From Diphasiastrum complanatum (Eukaryota > Streptophyta > Lycopodiopsida > Lycopodiales > Lycopodiaceae): a stretch of 64,000 bases of DNA. This document shows, one piece after another, positions 62,425 through 64,000 of this stretch (positions are counted from its first letter, which is position 1; each line of letters opens with the position of its first letter). The DNA is taken from contig CM055111.1 of NCBI GenBank assembly GCA_029204225.1, positions 10,053,000 through 10,116,999 on the forward strand, in the 5' to 3' direction. The notes beneath the pieces are model-generated. The model saw nothing but the letters and a program-made list of their open reading frames with translations. It ran no database searches and was not told the DNA's origin. The position numbers were made by a program, and so were the translations under genes.

Positions 62425-63911
62425 TTAGGAATCAAAACTTTGTTGCACAAATTGGTTTCAGACTCCAAGCCCACCGCATGTCTGCCAAGGGATGAAGCAG
62501 CATCTAGAAGCACAACAATACCAACAGTGAAATCCATTAGCACATCACCAGGGTTGGTGAAAAGTCGGACCATGTACGCCATTAGAGCTTTGCCCCTTTG
62601 CGCTCCACCTTCAACACCAACTCAAAGCAAACTAGTTAAGACTTGTCTATACAAATTTGATACCCTAGGAAGTGTAGCAAAGTGCGTACCTCTCCAATTT
62701 TTTCCATTATTGTCAGTCACCCATTCATTCCTCCCGGCTTGGTCTTCAACAAAGTCTTTGAATGGACTTAACTGGCTAGTTTTGTCATTTCTAAACTGCT
62801 CCATAGTGTATCGGCCACCAAGGGTCTCGATTCTTTTATAGGCAGCCATGATTAGAGTGTGCACCTATATTAGAAATAAAGTATAATCGTCAAACCCATA
62901 GTTTATAGCTGTATAGAATGAAAAAAAAACTGTAGCATTGAGAAGAAATAATATTAAGCAGTTACCTCCATATCCTATGAGTAGAACGGTGCACTGCTAC
63001 AACGAATGAATTGGTATCGAGACTCTTTGTAACCATTCTTGGCTGCACATGTCGCAATGACATATTTTTCCAAATAGCCATGCATGGGCACTAGAAATCC
63101 CTCATCTACAAGAACTCTATTTGCCAATGCAAAAATCCCTTCGACTTGATCTACATGAAGCTCATGCCATATAGGGGTTGTGAGGCTTTAGGCCATTAAC
63201 CATAAGGCCATTTCGAATAGTAGTAACAACAAAGGGTGATGCACATCTCATAGAGGCACCATGAATGTGGAGGTTTGTTGGACCTTCCCATAAAAGTTCA
63301 ATCGCCTCTTCCAAGAAGCTAACTCCACCCACAATATCAACTTCAGTATTTGCAAGAGCATTACCAAGCTTGAAGTTGCAATGATTCATGATAGATACCT
63401 TTCCACAACGATATCGCTGGAGCCAATTGTAGCCTTAGCCTGGCTACATGCTAACTCTATTGTTTGTTGCAAATCTCATGGCCTCATTTCAGAATCTGTG
63501 CTACTGTCTGAGTGCATAGGTGTTGTTTTCCTACATGTTGTGAACAAATGCCAAATTATTTTAACTGCCCTCACGTGCATCAAATAATTATCAGATAATA
63601 GGATCCATATATTATTACTCACGAGCTTTGTGAGGTGACGCCCTCTTGGTTACAACGAGTGGAGTCAAGGAACTTGTGCTACTAGGTGAAGATGCAGGCG
63701 AGGGGCTTGATTTTTGTGTGCGGTCCTTGGTGGATCTCAGTTGCCTGGTCTGTAGCCACAAATGGTATATGTCACTTACAAAATAAGATTCAATCTATTA
63801 CAATACTACCAAAAGTGATTTGATCCAAAACACATACATTTTCTTTAGTTTTTGCATGCATGGATTGACTTTCTCGTAGGTGATCATCTTTCTCTTCTAT
63901 GGGATATTGAC
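62425..63911 (-). pseudogene. Decayed multi-exon gene with N6/N4 amino-methyltransferase-like domain
   Basis: Minus strand, running off the right edge. Probable exons: 63911-63838 (QYPIEEKDDHLRESQSM), 63749-63623 (TRQLRSTKDRTQKSSPSP...), 63530-62967 and 62864-about 62430, with donors GTATGT, GTGAGT and GTAACT and AG acceptors; the first two exons and the last two join in phase. Exon 3 has DQVEGIFALANRVLVDEGFL, typical of the helix and strand after a methylase catalytic site. Exon 4 ends KALMAYMVRLFTNPGDVLMDF, VGIVVLLDAASSLGRHAVGLE, the motif X-I region (PGD-V-x-D-F-x-G...AA..LGR..VG.E) of beta-class DNA amino-methyltransferases. The catalytic (D/S)PP(Y/W) is not visible. Stops (a CGA to TGA type at about 63480) and frameshifts (near 63170 and 62620) show it is dead. 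Confidence 0.6.
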
Positions 63912-64000
63912 CTGCGGGAAAATCAAGCCACCATGGGGAATTTTCAAATACCCATCAGTTCCAGAAACTACTCCTCATGGCAACCGTGTACATGCAGTTG
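63912..64000. other. Probable intron of the methyltransferase-like gene
   Basis: Minus strand ends TTGATTTTCCCGCAG at 63912, a pyrimidine-containing acceptor. The upstream exon lies outside the window. Confidence 0.4.

Overview
The window reads as nuclear DNA of a land plant with a large, transposon-rich genome. The evidence is plant-type Ty1/copia retroelements with initiator-Met-tRNA primer sites, LINE fragments, hAT remnants, long CT/CA microsatellites, GT..AG introns, and a serine-rich intronless gene with a plant-type SDSSSDLFEI motif. A fern or gymnosperm is a guess from the texture; nothing here fixes the species. No rRNA, tRNA, CRISPR or bacterial operon was seen.

Only one gene looks intact and host-like: a 436-codon minus-strand gene at 57062-58372 with a predicted N-myristoylation/palmitoylation start (MGACISK) and a PKS/BIG GRAIN-like C-terminal motif. 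A decayed multi-exon gene at the right edge (62425-63911, minus) carries the C-terminal half of a beta-class N6/N4 amino-methyltransferase fold, which is unexpected in a plant.

Layout. 0.2-2.3 kb: minus-strand LINE split by a solo-LTR-like repeat (R1) with a 5-bp target duplication. 5.6-6.2 kb: a 173-codon ORF resembling the nuclease-like C-terminal domain of RT-encoding elements. 7.0-7.4 kb: a 452-bp hAT-type MITE with an 8-bp duplication. 7.9-9.4 kb: a decayed hAT transposase. 11.9-14 kb: a decayed coiled-coil protein of unknown family, next to a long dispersed repeat (R3, 14-15.5 kb) holding a copia RT scrap. 17.3-24.1 kb: a nest of copia A, then R1 copy 2, which is split by deleted copia B. 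24.5 kb: a Ty3/gypsy-like 3' end. 26.6-28.2 kb: opposed copia fragments. 30.5-33.8 kb: a large inverted repeat of a retroelement whose third copy lies at 40.4-42.0 kb. 35.5-36.8 kb: minus-strand LINE. 37.0-40.4 kb: copia C, sister of B, 3'-truncated. 44.3-48.3 kb: a cluster of LINE pieces joined by a (CT)63 tract. 48.46-52.96 kb: complete copia-like element D with paired LTRs, a CTACT target duplication, Gag, and long ORFs where pol should be. 54.3-56.1 kb: tandem LTRs. 57-58.4 kb: the host gene. 60.5-61.6 kb: copia fragment. 61.9 kb: compound microsatellite. 62.4-64 kb: methyltransferase pseudogene.

The window is mainly a layered record of insertion and decay. The three most unusual items are element D's non-pol reading frames, the intron-bearing methyltransferase-like pseudogene, and the coiled-coil protein family of the R3 region. 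All alignments were done by eye, so identities and boundaries are approximate.
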